This document shows, in pieces, positions 16,340-27,817 of a stretch of DNA of 64,000 nt. The notes beneath the pieces are model-generated. The model did no database searches, was not told the origin of the DNA, and worked only from the letters and a program-made list of their open reading frames with translations. The stretch is from Parapedobacter defluvii (GTDB taxonomy: Bacteria > Bacteroidota > Bacteroidia > Sphingobacteriales > Sphingobacteriaceae), in NCBI RefSeq assembly GCF_014642075.1, contig NZ_BMIK01000006.1, positions 174,374 through 238,373 on the forward strand, in the 5' to 3' direction. A program made the translations under genes and the position numbers. The stretch's first letter is position 1; each line of letters begins with the position of its first letter.

Positions 16340-18178
16340 GCTCTTCATGAAAGCAATGATGTCCGCTTTTTCCGGTTCGGTGAGCTGAAGGCTGTCTTCC
16401 GGAAGCGTCTGGTTGGGGAGGTTGATTCCCAAGCCCGCAGCGCCTCCCTTGTCGTAAAACTCCATCACTTCTTCCAGCGTCTGATAAGCTCCGTTGTGCA
16501 TGTAAGGAGCCGTTTTGAGGATGTTCCGGACAGTGGGTATCTTAAACGCGTTCCTATAGGAATCGATACCGATTACGTCGTAATAGCCCCGATCCGGATC
16601 CAGCGTGGAATCTGCCGTAGAAACGGGAACTCCCAATACCTCCGTCTCGCTCATGACGTATTTGGGCGGCGTAACCCCATTAAACAAGGGGATGAAATGA
16701 CAGGTGGCACATTTCGCTTTTCCCATAAACAGGTTAAAGCCTTTCAGTTCCTGTCCTGAGAGGGCATCTTCTTTGCCCTGCATATATTCATCAAACCGGC
16801 TATTGAGCTTTGTGAGGCTGCGTATGTACGAAGCAAGTGCATTCGTCACCTCATCCGGACGGATCCCTTTTCCGGCGGTTGCGGGAAAAGCCTGTGCAAA
16901 AAGCGACTGATACGACGGGTCTGCCGAAACATGGTTCAGGATTGCATCCATCGACCCGTCCATCTCCTGTTGATTGCCGATGACATCCCGTATCTGGTCC
17001 TCCAGGGTCAACGCCCGCATGTCATAGAAATAATTTGACTGCAGCGCCGCGTTGAGCAAGGTGGGTACGTTTCTTACCAGTGGTTTTTCCGGATCGTGGA
17101 TATCCGCAGGTTTAGGCAGTCCGTCGGTATACGCCAGATTGGGTTTATGACAGGAAGCACAGCTCCGGGTACCCGTACCGGATAGTGCGGCATCGTAAAA
17201 TAGCTTTTCACCCAATGCCACTTTCGCATCCGTTAGGTGAAATTCAGGTCCGGGAGAAAACGCATCTACATTGAATGCGCCGGGATCAAATAACGTACTT
17301 ACCTCCTGCCTCAGCATCCGGTTGTACTTAATCCGGGGGCCGGGTAATCCCTGTTCCAATCGGGCGATCCCGGTGCTGATTTTATTGGCGAAGCGGGTAA
17401 TGAATGCCGCTCTGTCGAACGAGTCGAAATCGGGATTTTGGCGTAGGTATTCGATGGCGGCGTCCAGGTGCTGCAATAAAGACACGCGCTTATCTTGGTT
17501 CAGGTAGCGGGAAAGCACATCCCGCAGGCTTTCCAGGGATACGGCCGATTCTTCCATACTGTTCAAGGAAAGCGCATCGTCAAACCCGGTAATCCCCAAG
17601 GTGATGATCCGGAACACTTCCAACTTGGCTGCATCCAGAATCCGCCAACGGGCAAGCGGATGATCGGCAAAATAAGAGACCAGGTATTCCGTATTGGTTA
17701 CCAGGTGGCCGACTTCGCGGATCAGCTCTTCTCTTGCAGCTGCATCGTACTGTGGATAGATAAGCTCCTCGATCACCTGCAGGCCCATCGGGTCGATGGC
17801 CCGGGCCATGGAAGGGTCTAACAGGTCGGCGTTTTCGATCTCCTGTACCGGGGGGCCATTCAGTCGATCCGTCAGGTCAGCCGCAAAATAGGCTGCTGCC
17901 CATTCAAACGCTTTGAACAATAACCGTGATTTTAAAAAGGCCTGCCGGACGCGTTGTGTATCCACTTCCGTTTTGCTGACCTCCCCGTAGAGCGTATCCC
18001 TTACGTAATCGCGGAACGATTCGAGCTGACTGAATATTTTTTTCTGCACACGGCGTTCACGCGGGCCGGACTGCGTCTGCGTAGCATTATCCGGATAGTG
18101 ACCCGGGTGCTGGGTAAAGGCTGCAAGAAGCACTCCTGTAAACAGGAAGGCAACAACCGCAATCTTTCTATGCATCAC
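16325..18178 (-). CDS. Di-heme cytochrome c peroxidase-like protein with long N-terminal helical region
   Basis: Exported protein (hydrophobic N terminus about residues 5-22) of 617 residues. The C-terminal half is the MauG/CcpA di-heme peroxidase domain, with heme attachment sites C-A-S-C-H (near residue 339) and C-A-T-C-H (near residue 486) and the M-H-N-G-A-Y-Q-T-L-E-E-V segment. Such enzymes reduce hydrogen peroxide or oxidise protein side chains in the periplasm. Residues about 40-300 are a mostly helical region that I cannot assign firmly, roughly doubling the usual size. It follows a secreted phosphoesterase gene by 25 bases and is probably cotranscribed with it. Confidence 0.88.
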   Translation of the reverse strand: MMHRKIAVVAFLFTGVLLAAFTQHPGHYPDNATQTQSGPRERRVQKKIFSQLESFRDYVRDTLYGEVSKTEVDTQRVRQAFLKSRLLFKAFEWAAAYFAADLTDRLNGPPVQEIENADLLDPSMARAIDPMGLQVIEELIYPQYDAAAREELIREVGHLVTNTEYLVSYFADHPLARWRILDAAKLEVFRIITLGITGFDDALSLNSMEESAVSLESLRDVLSRYLNQDKRVSLLQHLDAAIEYLRQNPDFDSFDRAAFITRFANKISTGIARLEQGLPGPRIKYNRMLRQEVSTLFDPGAFNVDAFSPGPEFHLTDAKVALGEKLFYDAALSGTGTRSCASCHKPNLAYTDGLPKPADIHDPEKPLVRNVPTLLNAALQSNYFYDMRALTLEDQIRDVIGNQQEMDGSMDAILNHVSADPSYQSLFAQAFPATAGKGIRPDEVTNALASYIRSLTKLNSRFDEYMQGKEDALSGQELKGFNLFMGKAKCATCHFIPLFNGVTPPKYVMSETEVLGVPVSTADSTLDPDRGYYDVIGIDSYRNAFKIPTVRNILKTAPYMHNGAYQTLEEVMEFYDKGGAAGLGINLPNQTLPEDSLQLTEPEKADIIAFMKSLESK

Positions 18179-18203
18179 ACACCCGCCTCCCGATCAACAG
18201 TGA

Positions 18204-19550
18204 TTACTTGAATACCAGTGCATTCCGGAAAGGACTCGCATTTTTATCCCGTTCAGCCAGCGGCGCTATCCCCCATCTGTGTTCGATAAACGAAAGAATG
18301 CTGACGGTCTCGTACTGCGTATGATCCACGTGGCCCTTTTTCGCAAACGGGCCGATGACAATCGCGGGAATACGGCTACCGGGGCCCCATCTGTCGATAA
18401 CGGGCGGCGCTACGTGATCGAAAAATCCACCGAACTCGTCGTAGGTCAGGATGACCAATGCATCCTTCGCATTGGGTCCTTCCAATACCGCGTTGATCAG
18501 GTTGACGGCCAACTGCTCGGAAGAATACACATCAGAGCCGCCCGGGTGCTCGTCGTTCCCGCCACCGGGTTTCACAAAGGAAACGCTGGGAAGGGTACCT
18601 TCTTTCGCGGCCTTTATGAAATCGTTTTGATCTTTCAGGTGTTTTCTGCCCGCTGTCCCCTCCTCATATTGGGCAAAATACAGGAAAGGCTCATGATTGT
18701 ACGCAAAGTTATTTTTCCTTCCTGCCACGGCATCGTCCCACCCTTCCGAGTACCATGCCCAGGATATGCCTTTCTCGCTCAGACGGTCGCCGATGGTCGG
18801 CATGGTCTGTGACGGCAGCAATTGGGAAGTATCCGATTTGGGCGGGTAAGGCCAGTTCCGGGAAAGGACGTGATTGACCACGTAACCATCCGAAGTGACA
18901 ATACCGTCTTTTACCATCTTGCCATCTGCGTCGATTTCAGCGATCATTGATTCCGGGGCATCCGGCCATACCGGTACGGCGGCAGAGATCAGGTACACGT
19001 GGTTGAAATAAGAGCCGCCGAAGACGCTCTGAAAAAAGTTGTCACACAGGGTATATTCTTTAGCCAGCGGGTAGAGCGGCAATTTCTTCGTGTGGTAGTA
19101 GCCCATCGCCAGTCCCTTGGAATCGTTGTATGCCGCGAACTTATCCATTTTACCACCGTTGATCTGCAACTGGTTGTGAAAAAAGCGATGCGTAACATCC
19201 GGTGTTTTCTTGTCGGACGGGACATATTGGTCGATATTAAAAAGCTTGTTAGGCAAATTGGTGGGAAACGAATTGTTCCTTGGGATCTCAGGCAGGTAGG
19301 TATACGGATTTTCCTGCTCATCTACCTGCACGAAATTTCCTTTTTGGGCATTTTTAAGACCGTTTGCTCCTTTGAACTCACCGTATAGGTTATCGAAGCT
19401 GTGATTTTCCATGTAGACAACCACCAGGTGGTTGATCTGCCGGATGCCTTCGTCAAATGAGACATCGTGATGCTGTACCTTTTGGGTGGTCCCACAGCTG
19501 CTTACCACCAATAAGATAAGAAAAATAAAAAAGAACCGCTGTACTGACAT
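18204..19550 (-). CDS. Lipoprotein phosphoesterase (phospholipase C / acid phosphatase AcpA family)
   Basis: A 448-residue protein with a lipoprotein signal (hydrophobic run ending V-V-S-S-C-G, Cys19), hence envelope-anchored. The catalytic domain belongs to the phosphoesterase family (PF04185-like). It shows [14 protein letters not shown] near residue 45, G-S-Y-F-N-H-V, and [13 protein letters not shown] near residue 370, the metal-binding residues of this superfamily. The substrate could be phospholipids or phosphomonoesters. It precedes the di-heme peroxidase gene in an apparent two-gene operon. Confidence 0.9.
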   Translation of the reverse strand: MSVQRFFFIFLILLVVSSCGTTQKVQHHDVSFDEGIRQINHLVVVYMENHSFDNLYGEFKGANGLKNAQKGNFVQVDEQENPYTYLPEIPRNNSFPTNLPNKLFNIDQYVPSDKKTPDVTHRFFHNQLQINGGKMDKFAAYNDSKGLAMGYYHTKKLPLYPLAKEYTLCDNFFQSVFGGSYFNHVYLISAAVPVWPDAPESMIAEIDADGKMVKDGIVTSDGYVVNHVLSRNWPYPPKSDTSQLLPSQTMPTIGDRLSEKGISWAWYSEGWDDAVAGRKNNFAYNHEPFLYFAQYEEGTAGRKHLKDQNDFIKAAKEGTLPSVSFVKPGGGNDEHPGGSDVYSSEQLAVNLINAVLEGPNAKDALVILTYDEFGGFFDHVAPPVIDRWGPGSRIPAIVIGPFAKKGHVDHTQYETVSILSFIEHRWGIAPLAERDKNASPFRNALVFK

Positions 19551-19607
19551 GCTGTTTTTTGAAGATTTATGAGAAATAAAGAATTCCGATTTGCGTTGTA
19601 CTTAAGA

Positions 19608-19638
19608 CAAACTTACTGCATTTTGTTGTAAAATCAAC
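19608..19638 (-). promoter_or_regulatory. Promoter of the phosphoesterase-peroxidase operon, GTTG-19-TAAGTTTG
   Basis: On the minus strand, GTTG (19638-19635), 19 bases and TAAGTTTG (19615-19608) fit the Bacteroidota promoter, with one deviation in the -33 box. It partly faces the divergent promoter of the 19714 gene. Confidence 0.55.
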
Positions 19639-19655
19639 GCGATCGAATCAACTTA

Positions 19656-19685
19656 TTGGAAATTGGACTGTTTTTCCTAACTTAG
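19656..19685 (+). promoter_or_regulatory. Probable promoter of the lipoprotein gene at 19714, TTGG-18-TAACTTAG
   Basis: TTGG (19656-19659), 18 bases and TAACTTAG (19678-19685) resemble the Bacteroidota consensus, with deviations in both boxes. Confidence 0.4.
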
Positions 19686-19713
19686 CTCCCTTTAATGAAC
19701 AAAACCTTTGATT

Positions 19714-20361
19714 ATGCGCCTTATACATCGTATCGCCCTTATCGGGGCATTTGCCCTTGCCTGCCAACAGCCGCAGAAACAACAACAGGAAGAAGTACCC
19801 CAAGCAGATCCGAATGCGATTACCTGCGAAGGCATCGGTCCTGTCAAACTCACTGATTCGTATGCTTCACTGGATAGTGCCATCGGTGCCGATAAACTTG
19901 AAAACGGAACAGCAGAGGTAGATGGAAAAAAGGTGCAGATTACCAAGGTATTTCCCAACGAGGCCGAGGAAATTACCGTATACTGGGCAGAAAGCAAAGA
20001 GCCTTATCAGACGATCACCAAAATTGCTGTTGCCAATAACTTTGGTCCCTATCAGACCGCTGAAGGATTGCGCGTAGGCTCAACCCTGAACGACCTGAAG
20101 CAATACAATAACTTTATGCCGATAACCATGACCAATTTTTACAACAACCTGGATGGATTTGCGACCATCACCAGTTTCAACGGTGGGGATATCGAAACTA
20201 ACTATCCTTGTTTGGGTGGCCGGCTGGACATTACGAAGCAACGGGGGGTAGATGTACGGACACTGGATGAAATAAAGCCGGAATCCGAACTGAAATCATC
20301 GCACAAACTTTTTAACTCCATTGACGTGGAGGTCGTTGAGTTGAACGTTTCGCGGAAATAG
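19714..20361 (+). CDS. Putative lipoprotein of unknown function, 215 aa
   Basis: The N terminus is a lipoprotein signal (I-G-A-F-A-L-A-C-Q-Q, Cys17) followed by a Gln-rich linker, so the protein is envelope-anchored. The body looks beta-rich with a repeated phrase around L-R-V-G-S-T-L-N-D-L and two further Cys residues. I do not recognise the family. The frame is open from a TTG at 19708, but the ATG at 19714 is the natural start because it begins M-R-L-I-H before the hydrophobic core. It is a single-gene unit, divergent from the phosphoesterase operon. Confidence 0.8.
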   Translation: MRLIHRIALIGAFALACQQPQKQQQEEVPQADPNAITCEGIGPVKLTDSYASLDSAIGADKLENGTAEVDGKKVQITKVFPNEAEEITVYWAESKEPYQTITKIAVANNFGPYQTAEGLRVGSTLNDLKQYNNFMPITMTNFYNNLDGFATITSFNGGDIETNYPCLGGRLDITKQRGVDVRTLDEIKPESELKSSHKLFNSIDVEVVELNVSRK

Positions 20362-20365
20362 ATTC

Positions 20366-21025
20366 CTATTGTATCCCCATCACGCTTGCCACCTTGTTTT
20401 TCAAGGCGGTAACGTCTGTCTTTAACCCGCCATACATCGATAGCAGGTTAACCTGCCGCTCTTGTATGTTGCGGAAGTTATGCAGCCACCCAGCTTCGAG
20501 GAAAAGGAAAAAATTCCCGATTTTGTAGTCTGCGCCTACGCCTGCCCGCAACGTGGGCGTTAGGTGGGTGGTATTTTCTACAATGACACGCTTTTGCCCT
20601 TCCGATACCCGTGCGCGGGGTTCAACGACTACACCTGCTCCGGGTCCGGCATACGCATATATATTGAGCTTTTCGATCTGTTTCCGGACACCACCGGCCA
20701 GATTCAGGATGTAGAAATTGCTTCTCCCTTTTTCCAGGTCATACGGATAATCCGGATCATGGACCTGCTGGTTATAGCGGTACGAGAGGAAGTCAACAGA
20801 AGGATATAAAAAGTAATGACGATTTGCAAGCGAAATATCCAATCCTATGCTGTTTGAAAATTTAGCCTGTAGTACCTCGCTGGTCTCCCCTACTGCAAAT
20901 CCCCATCCCAGACCGCTGACCACGTAGACTTTCTGATGGTGAATGGTGTCAGTGCCTGACTGCGCACAGACGGTTCGGGTTAACAAAAGTAAGAGCAGCA
21001 ATGTGCCTAAAAATGGTTTGATCAT
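20366..21025 (-). CDS. Outer-membrane beta-barrel-like protein, 219 aa
   Basis: Signal peptide M-I-K-P-F-L-G followed by a leucine run and a cleavage site after V-C-A-Q. The mature part alternates hydrophobic and polar residues with aromatic girdles (Y-V-V-S-G-L-G-W-G-F, Y-A-Y-A-G-P-G-A-G, F-F-L-F-L-E-A-G-W-L), as in small outer-membrane barrels. Function unknown. The frame continues 36 codons upstream into unrelated sequence. I start at 21025 because the signal peptide begins there and the ATG has an A-rich leader. It follows the WbqC-like gene on the same strand. Confidence 0.75.
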   Translation of the reverse strand: MIKPFLGTLLLLLLLTRTVCAQSGTDTIHHQKVYVVSGLGWGFAVGETSEVLQAKFSNSIGLDISLANRHYFLYPSVDFLSYRYNQQVHDPDYPYDLEKGRSNFYILNLAGGVRKQIEKLNIYAYAGPGAGVVVEPRARVSEGQKRVIVENTTHLTPTLRAGVGADYKIGNFFLFLEAGWLHNFRNIQERQVNLLSMYGGLKTDVTALKNKVASVMGIQ

Positions 21026-21083
21026 ATTTTTTTTCAATGATTGTGACACTAAAACAGGGCCGTGCCAAAAAAGTTTCACACCG

Positions 21084-21695
21084 TTAAAGATATCCTTTAC
21101 TTTGAGGTCCGTGGTTAAAAAGCAGATCGACAATACTCAGATCGGCCAAAAAACCGTGTTTATTTTCAAAAACCTGATAATAAGGCCTGGCTGCGCCTGT
21201 GTGATTTAAGCGCTTCGGGTGGATGGATGTACGAAAATCAACGTTCGGAGCATAATCCTGACGGTAGCTTTCCGTATACCCCACGGAACGCTCGATTTTC
21301 AATAACCGAAGCAGTAATTCCAGTTGCGTTACGTTATAGTCAAGCAGCCATTCAAATTTCTGTTGATAAAAAGGCAAAAACTCGTCTTCGTAATACTCAA
21401 AATAGGCGGAACTGCGATAGGCGGTCTGCAAACTCATCCAATGCAGCCGCTGCCAGTTCCACTCATAGCTGATTTTTACATCTTTCATTTTGGTATGCCC
21501 CTTATGCCCCCGCTGTACAGGCACGATAAGGTCTAATTTGCCGTTGGCCGAATAGATGGCCGCACGGGTGCGATACGTTTGCTTCGGGTAGTGTTCGTAT
21601 TGCTCGATCAGAATGGGTAACGAAGCGGATTGGATGGCACGGAAATAGGAAACGGGTGGCAGATAAAAAGCAGGTAATATGAGGTGATTGTCCAT
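21084..21695 (-). CDS. WbqC-like family protein
   Basis: A 203-residue cytoplasmic protein with the WbqC-like layout: the N-terminal L-P-A-F-Y-L-P-P-V-S-Y-F, Y-R-T-R-A-A-I-Y-S-A-N-G, L-I-V-P-V and the later W-M-S-L-Q-T-A-Y-R-S-S-A-Y-F-E-Y-Y. Members occur in O-antigen loci and elsewhere in Bacteroidota. The biochemical function is not established to my knowledge. It lies 58 bases upstream of the barrel protein gene. Confidence 0.85.
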   Translation of the reverse strand: MDNHLILPAFYLPPVSYFRAIQSASLPILIEQYEHYPKQTYRTRAAIYSANGKLDLIVPVQRGHKGHTKMKDVKISYEWNWQRLHWMSLQTAYRSSAYFEYYEDEFLPFYQQKFEWLLDYNVTQLELLLRLLKIERSVGYTESYRQDYAPNVDFRTSIHPKRLNHTGAARPYYQVFENKHGFLADLSIVDLLFNHGPQSKGYL

Positions 21696-21864
21696 GAACG
21701 CAAGAAATATAAGTTTGTGCTGTAAAAGTAATTTAAATTAAGGATATATCCACTTTTAGCCCATTCTCTGCGGCGGAGCGATCGACCAACTGCAAAGTAA
21801 TCATGAGCACCGCTGAGCGTAAAATTGTTGCGAATAACGTTACGTTTACAGGCGATACGATTAA

Positions 21865-21896
21865 ATTGCATATAAACGTAACTTTATCTAAGTTTG
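21865..21896 (+). promoter_or_regulatory. Promoter of the acyltransferase gene, ATTG-20-TAAGTTTG
   Basis: ATTG (21865-21868), 20 bases and TAAGTTTG (21889-21896). The -7 box is an exact match. It overlaps the upstream TTG that could be taken as a start codon, so the gene must start later, at 21915. Confidence 0.65.
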
Positions 21897-21914
21897 CAGC
21901 TTCAAGCATCATCA

Positions 21915-22796
21915 ATGGCCGTAATGCGAAAATCTTCCGTAGCGAATTTCTTTGTTTATCTGGTCTCGTTGCTTCCTTTTTGGGTGCTTTACCGAATATC
22001 GGACGTTTTATATGTACTATTGTATCACGTAGTCGGATACCGGAAAGCCATTGTGTATGAAAACCTTACCAATGCATTTCCGGAGAAGTCGGCGGAAGAA
22101 CGTAGGAAGATTGCCCGGAAGTTTTACCGGTTTCTTCCGGACCTGATTGTGGAAGCGGTTAAGATGCGCAGTATCTCTGCCGCCGAAGTTAAAAGGCGGA
22201 TTGTTATTTATGGCATGGAAGAACTGGAACGCCATTTCAATGCCGGCAAGGGTGTTGTGGGGGTTACGGCTCACTACGCGAATTGGGAGCTGGGTATCCA
22301 CCGGCTGAGTTTGCTGACAGACCATCCCGTACTGATTATCTACAAACCCTTGCACAATAAGACTGTCGATACCATTTACAATTCGGTGAGAGGCCGTTTC
22401 GGTGCAATCATGGTGCCCATGAAGCAGACACTTCGCAAAATTGTGGCATACCGCCACCAGCCCCATATCAGTATGTTTGTGGCCGACCAGACGCCCATGT
22501 ACCGGGATTCGGATTACTTTATCCGGTTCCTGAATCAAGATACGTTGGTATATACCGGGGCTGAGAAAATCGCAAAGATGACCAACTTTCCGGTGGTCTT
22601 CTGTCACATCGACCGGCTTCGGCGCGGGTATTATTGCTGTACGTTTAAGACCCTGGTTGAAAACCCAGCCGAAGTGCCCGGCCATGGTATCACCGACATT
22701 CATAATCAATTTACGGAAGACATTATCCGTCAAAAGCCCGAATGGTGGCTCTGGTCGCACCGGCGCTGGAAACGAAAACCGAAAGCTAGAACATGA
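21915..22796 (+). CDS. LpxL/HtrB-like lipid A acyltransferase
   Basis: Transfers a fatty acyl chain to a lipid A precursor or related lipid at the inner membrane. The 293-residue protein has an N-terminal membrane helix (about residues 12-32). The catalytic motif H-Y-A-N-W-E falls near residue 115, a member of the H-x4-D/E acyltransferase signature. A-D-Q-T-P and E-W-W-L-W-S-H-R-R-W-K are also typical of the LpxL family. The start is set by a promoter box just upstream. Its stop overlaps the next gene by 4 bases, so acyltransferase and glycosyltransferase are translationally coupled. Confidence 0.9.
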   Translation: MAVMRKSSVANFFVYLVSLLPFWVLYRISDVLYVLLYHVVGYRKAIVYENLTNAFPEKSAEERRKIARKFYRFLPDLIVEAVKMRSISAAEVKRRIVIYGMEELERHFNAGKGVVGVTAHYANWELGIHRLSLLTDHPVLIIYKPLHNKTVDTIYNSVRGRFGAIMVPMKQTLRKIVAYRHQPHISMFVADQTPMYRDSDYFIRFLNQDTLVYTGAEKIAKMTNFPVVFCHIDRLRRGYYCCTFKTLVENPAEVPGHGITDIHNQFTEDIIRQKPEWWLWSHRRWKRKPKART

Positions 22797-23824
22797 CCCA
22801 CTATCCGAAAGTAGCCGTTGTCATATTGAATTGGAACGGGAGATTTTTTCTGGAAAAATTTCTCCCGTCGGTATATAATACCGATTATCCAAACATCGAG
22901 TTTGTTGTGGGCGATAACGGTTCTACCGATGATTCCGTGGCATTTGTGACAGCCACCTATCCGGCTATCCGCATCATACGTAATGAACGTAACCTCGGTT
23001 TTGCAGGGGGGTATAACGAAATATTAAAATACCTGGAAGCCGATTACTTCGTGCTGCTTAATTCGGATGTAGAAGTCCCCCCCCATTGGATCACACCTGT
23101 CATCGAGCTCTTGGAAAGTCAACCTGACATGGCAGCTGCACAACCCAAAATCCGTTCGTATTACCAACGGGAATATTTTGAACATGCGGGAGCAGGCGGT
23201 GGTTTTATTGATTATTACGGATTTCCCTTCTGCCGTGGGCGGATGCTTCATGTCATGGAAAAGGACCGAGGTCAGTATGACGATGCCTGTGAAATTTTTT
23301 GGGCCAGCGGTGCCGCCTTTTTTATCAAACGCGCCTGCTGGGAAGCCTCGGGTGGATTTGACGCCGATTTCTTCGCGCATATGGAAGAAGTGGATCTCTG
23401 CTGGCGCCTCAAACGCAAGGGATACCGGATCGGCTACTGTCCGCAGTCGGTTGTCTATCACGTAGGAGGCGGCACGCTGGCGGCGGCCAACCCGACGAAA
23501 ACATACCTCAATTTCCGCAACAGCCTATTCATGATGCAGAAAAACCTACCGTTGATCGATGCGTGCTGGGTCATATTTGCCCGCATGTGGATCGACCTCA
23601 TTGCCCTTATCCACTTCTTGGTACAGGGCAAACTCAGTGATGCCTGGGCCATCAGCCGTTCCCATCAGCGTTTTTTTCTCGACTTCTTCAAGACTGCCCG
23701 GAAGCGTAGACGTTATAATCAGTCCTTCAGCAAGAAAGGAATCTATAATGGAAGCTTCATCTGGGCGTTTTATATTCAGCGGAAAACATATTTCAGCCAA
23801 CTGGATCTCAAACGATTTTTGTAA
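22793..23824 (+). CDS. Family 2 glycosyltransferase
   Basis: GT-A fold enzyme, 343 residues. V-V-I-L-N-W-N-G at the N terminus, V-G-D-N-G-S-T-D-D, N-L-G-F-A-G-G-Y-N-E and the L-N-S-D-V-E-V metal-binding region match the rhamnosyltransferase-like branch of GT2. A-H-M-E-E-V-D-L-C-W-R-L-K-R-K-G is the acceptor-side motif. The C-terminal 80 residues are basic and may contact the membrane. The sugar and acceptor are unknown. Coupling to an LpxL-like acyltransferase suggests lipid A, LPS core or a similar glycolipid. Confidence 0.92.
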   Translation: MTHYPKVAVVILNWNGRFFLEKFLPSVYNTDYPNIEFVVGDNGSTDDSVAFVTATYPAIRIIRNERNLGFAGGYNEILKYLEADYFVLLNSDVEVPPHWITPVIELLESQPDMAAAQPKIRSYYQREYFEHAGAGGGFIDYYGFPFCRGRMLHVMEKDRGQYDDACEIFWASGAAFFIKRACWEASGGFDADFFAHMEEVDLCWRLKRKGYRIGYCPQSVVYHVGGGTLAAANPTKTYLNFRNSLFMMQKNLPLIDACWVIFARMWIDLIALIHFLVQGKLSDAWAISRSHQRFFLDFFKTARKRRRYNQSFSKKGIYNGSFIWAFYIQRKTYFSQLDLKRFL

Positions 23825-23932
23825 AATACCGGCTACAAGACAACTTTTTGGGAAATTAGTTGTTATTTTAGGAACGTTGACCGGATGTGACGGATGAATG
23901 GTTGTTTGTGCATTCGCGGCAAAGAGGACAGC

Positions 23933-23960
23933 CACGGATACACCGATTGACACGGATTAC
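23933..23960. repeat. Short CACGGAT intergenic repeat
   Basis: CCACGGATA, CACCGATTGA and CACGGATTAC follow each other at about 10-base spacing. Such degenerate tracts are common in Bacteroidota intergenic DNA. No coding sense. Confidence 0.45.
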
Positions 23961-23978
23961 AAACCAATATAATGAATC

Positions 23979-24707
23979 ATGAAACGGATTATTCTTTCTT
24001 TACTGGTTGCCTGCGCGGCAACGCTGAGCACCCAAGCTTACCAGCAGGATGCCCTGGCGGGGGCCTGGCAGACACAACAGGGCGATGTGATACAAACGGC
24101 TGTATTTGTAGACGGTTACCTGTCGCACAGCACTTATGATCTCAAAAACAAAAAATTTATCTCAACACGAGGCGGTACGTATACTACTGACGGGAAGACG
24201 TTGACCGTAACCTGGCAATACGATACGGATAAGGCGGCCAGTAACGTAGCCGCCGATACGTGGGTGGGCCAGTCCGGCACGTTTGATGTAACCCCGGGAA
24301 ATACACTGTCTACCAATTTATCGGGTGCTTCCGCAAGCTGGCAACGTATCGACAGCAATGAAGGCCCCATGGCGGGGGTATGGCGCATTACGGGCCGTAA
24401 ACAGGGTGACGAAATGGGGCAAATGCCTTTGCGAGACCGCAGAACGCTGAAGATCCTGAGCGGTACGCGTTTCCAGTGGGTGGCGATCAACATCAAAACC
24501 GGAGAGTTTTCCGGTACAGGTGGAGGTACGTATACCTTTGAAAACGGGAAATACACCGAAAACATCGAATTCTTTTCACGCGATAACAGCCGTGTGGGTG
24601 CCTCGCTGTCTTTCGATGGTAAAATCGAAAATGGCTCGTGGCACCATTCCGGGCTGAGCTCTGCGGGAGATCCGATTTACGAAATCTGGGACAAGCTGGA
24701 AGAATAG
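23979..24707 (+). CDS. Secreted protein with two lipocalin-like repeats
   Basis: A 242-residue protein with an N-terminal signal peptide (hydrophobic core, cleavage after T-Q-A). The mature part is an internal duplication. Each half opens with A-G-A-W-Q or A-G-V-W-R and has a G-G-T-Y-T segment (T-R-G-G-T-Y-T-T-D-G-K near residue 65, T-G-G-G-T-Y-T-F-E-N-G-K near residue 185) leading into a beta strand. This looks like two small beta-barrel domains. Function unknown. No close neighbour suggests a pathway. Confidence 0.75.
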   Translation: MKRIILSLLVACAATLSTQAYQQDALAGAWQTQQGDVIQTAVFVDGYLSHSTYDLKNKKFISTRGGTYTTDGKTLTVTWQYDTDKAASNVAADTWVGQSGTFDVTPGNTLSTNLSGASASWQRIDSNEGPMAGVWRITGRKQGDEMGQMPLRDRRTLKILSGTRFQWVAINIKTGEFSGTGGGTYTFENGKYTENIEFFSRDNSRVGASLSFDGKIENGSWHHSGLSSAGDPIYEIWDKLEE

Positions 24708-24739
24708 GCATCGGTGCGTGACAACGGGCCATTAGCTGA

Positions 24740-26803
<2,064 letters not shown>

Positions 26804-26827
26804 TGCATTAAAATCATTTATTTCCCT

Positions 26828-26835
26828 TAATTTTG
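26828..26835 (+). promoter_or_regulatory. dapA promoter -7 box TAATTTTG
   Basis: Exact TAnnTTTG match 53 bases before the dapA ATG, in the gap after ligA. No clear -33 element. Confidence 0.45.
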
Positions 26836-26888
26836 ACCGCCTGTTTGGATCAAACGATAAAACGCTTCAGGCAAATTACGATAACAAC

Positions 26889-27773
26889 ATGAACGAGCTT
26901 TACGGCGCAGGAGTAGCTTTGGTGACCCCATTTCATTCGGACGGAACGATTGATTTCGGGGGTTTGGAACGGCTGATTGAACATCAGATCAGCGGTGGCA
27001 TGGATTATTTGGTTTCGTTGGGTACTACCGGTGAGGTGGCAACGTTGTCCGAAAGCGAACGAAAGGCCGTATGGGCGTTTACTGTGGAAAAAGTGAAAGG
27101 CCGGATTCCCTTGGTGGCCGGTATCGGTGGCAATAATACCGCCGAGATTGTTCATCAGCTTGAGCAATTTGACACCACCGGATACGCTGCGGTGTTATCG
27201 GTAAGCCCTTATTACAACAAACCTACACAGGAAGGCATCTTCCAGCATTATAGAGCCATAGCAGCTGCCTCTCCCCTGCCGGTGATTCTATACAATGTTC
27301 CCGGCCGTACGGGCAGCAACGTCAGTCCGGAAACCACGGTTCGGTTGGCCAGGGAAGTCGGCAATATCGTGGCCACCAAAGAAGCTTCGGGCAGTCTGGA
27401 GCAGTTTGGCAAAATCATGCGTGACAAACCGGAGGACTTCCTGCTGATTTCGGGAGACGATGGAGCGACACTACCCATGATGGCAATGGGAGGCGTCGGC
27501 GTGATTTCCGTTGTTGGCAATGCCTTTCCTACCCAGGTTGCAACGCTTGCAAAGATGTGCCTGGAGAATAATTTTGAAGCGGCCCGGCGTTTACACAGTA
27601 AACTGATACGGATTACGGAATTGTGTTTCATTGAGGGCAACCCGGCGGGAGTTAAGGCTATTCTCCATGAGCTGGGAATCTGCGGACCGACGGTGAGGTT
27701 GCCGTTGGTGGGCGTGAGTGCGCAGTTGCAGGAGGCGATCCGTTCCGAACTGGAGACTTTTGCGGTAGTGTAG
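26889..27773 (+). CDS. dapA: 4-hydroxy-tetrahydrodipicolinate synthase
   Basis: Condenses pyruvate with aspartate semialdehyde in the lysine and diaminopimelate pathway. The 294-residue TIM barrel has V-A-L-V-T-P-F near the N terminus, G-T-T-G-E at about residue 46, the Y-Y-N-K-P-T segment and the Schiff-base Lys164 in V-A-T-K-E-A-S-G. S-G-D-D-G follows as usual. Length is standard. It is the last clearly housekeeping gene before the polysaccharide and NRPS-PKS region. Confidence 0.96.
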   Translation: MNELYGAGVALVTPFHSDGTIDFGGLERLIEHQISGGMDYLVSLGTTGEVATLSESERKAVWAFTVEKVKGRIPLVAGIGGNNTAEIVHQLEQFDTTGYAAVLSVSPYYNKPTQEGIFQHYRAIAAASPLPVILYNVPGRTGSNVSPETTVRLAREVGNIVATKEASGSLEQFGKIMRDKPEDFLLISGDDGATLPMMAMGGVGVISVVGNAFPTQVATLAKMCLENNFEAARRLHSKLIRITELCFIEGNPAGVKAILHELGICGPTVRLPLVGVSAQLQEAIRSELETFAVV

Positions 27774-27817
27774 ATATCCTCTGTCAAGAACTGTCTTACG
27801 ACAAACACACCTGCTCC

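Noticed and set aside
21803..22060. 85-codon plus-strand frame before the acyltransferase
   Set aside because: It overlaps the promoter and start of the acyltransferase in another frame and resembles no protein family.
22017..22760. 247-codon frame antisense to the acyltransferase gene
   Set aside because: The plus strand encodes a full LpxL-like enzyme. The antisense frame is a composition artefact.
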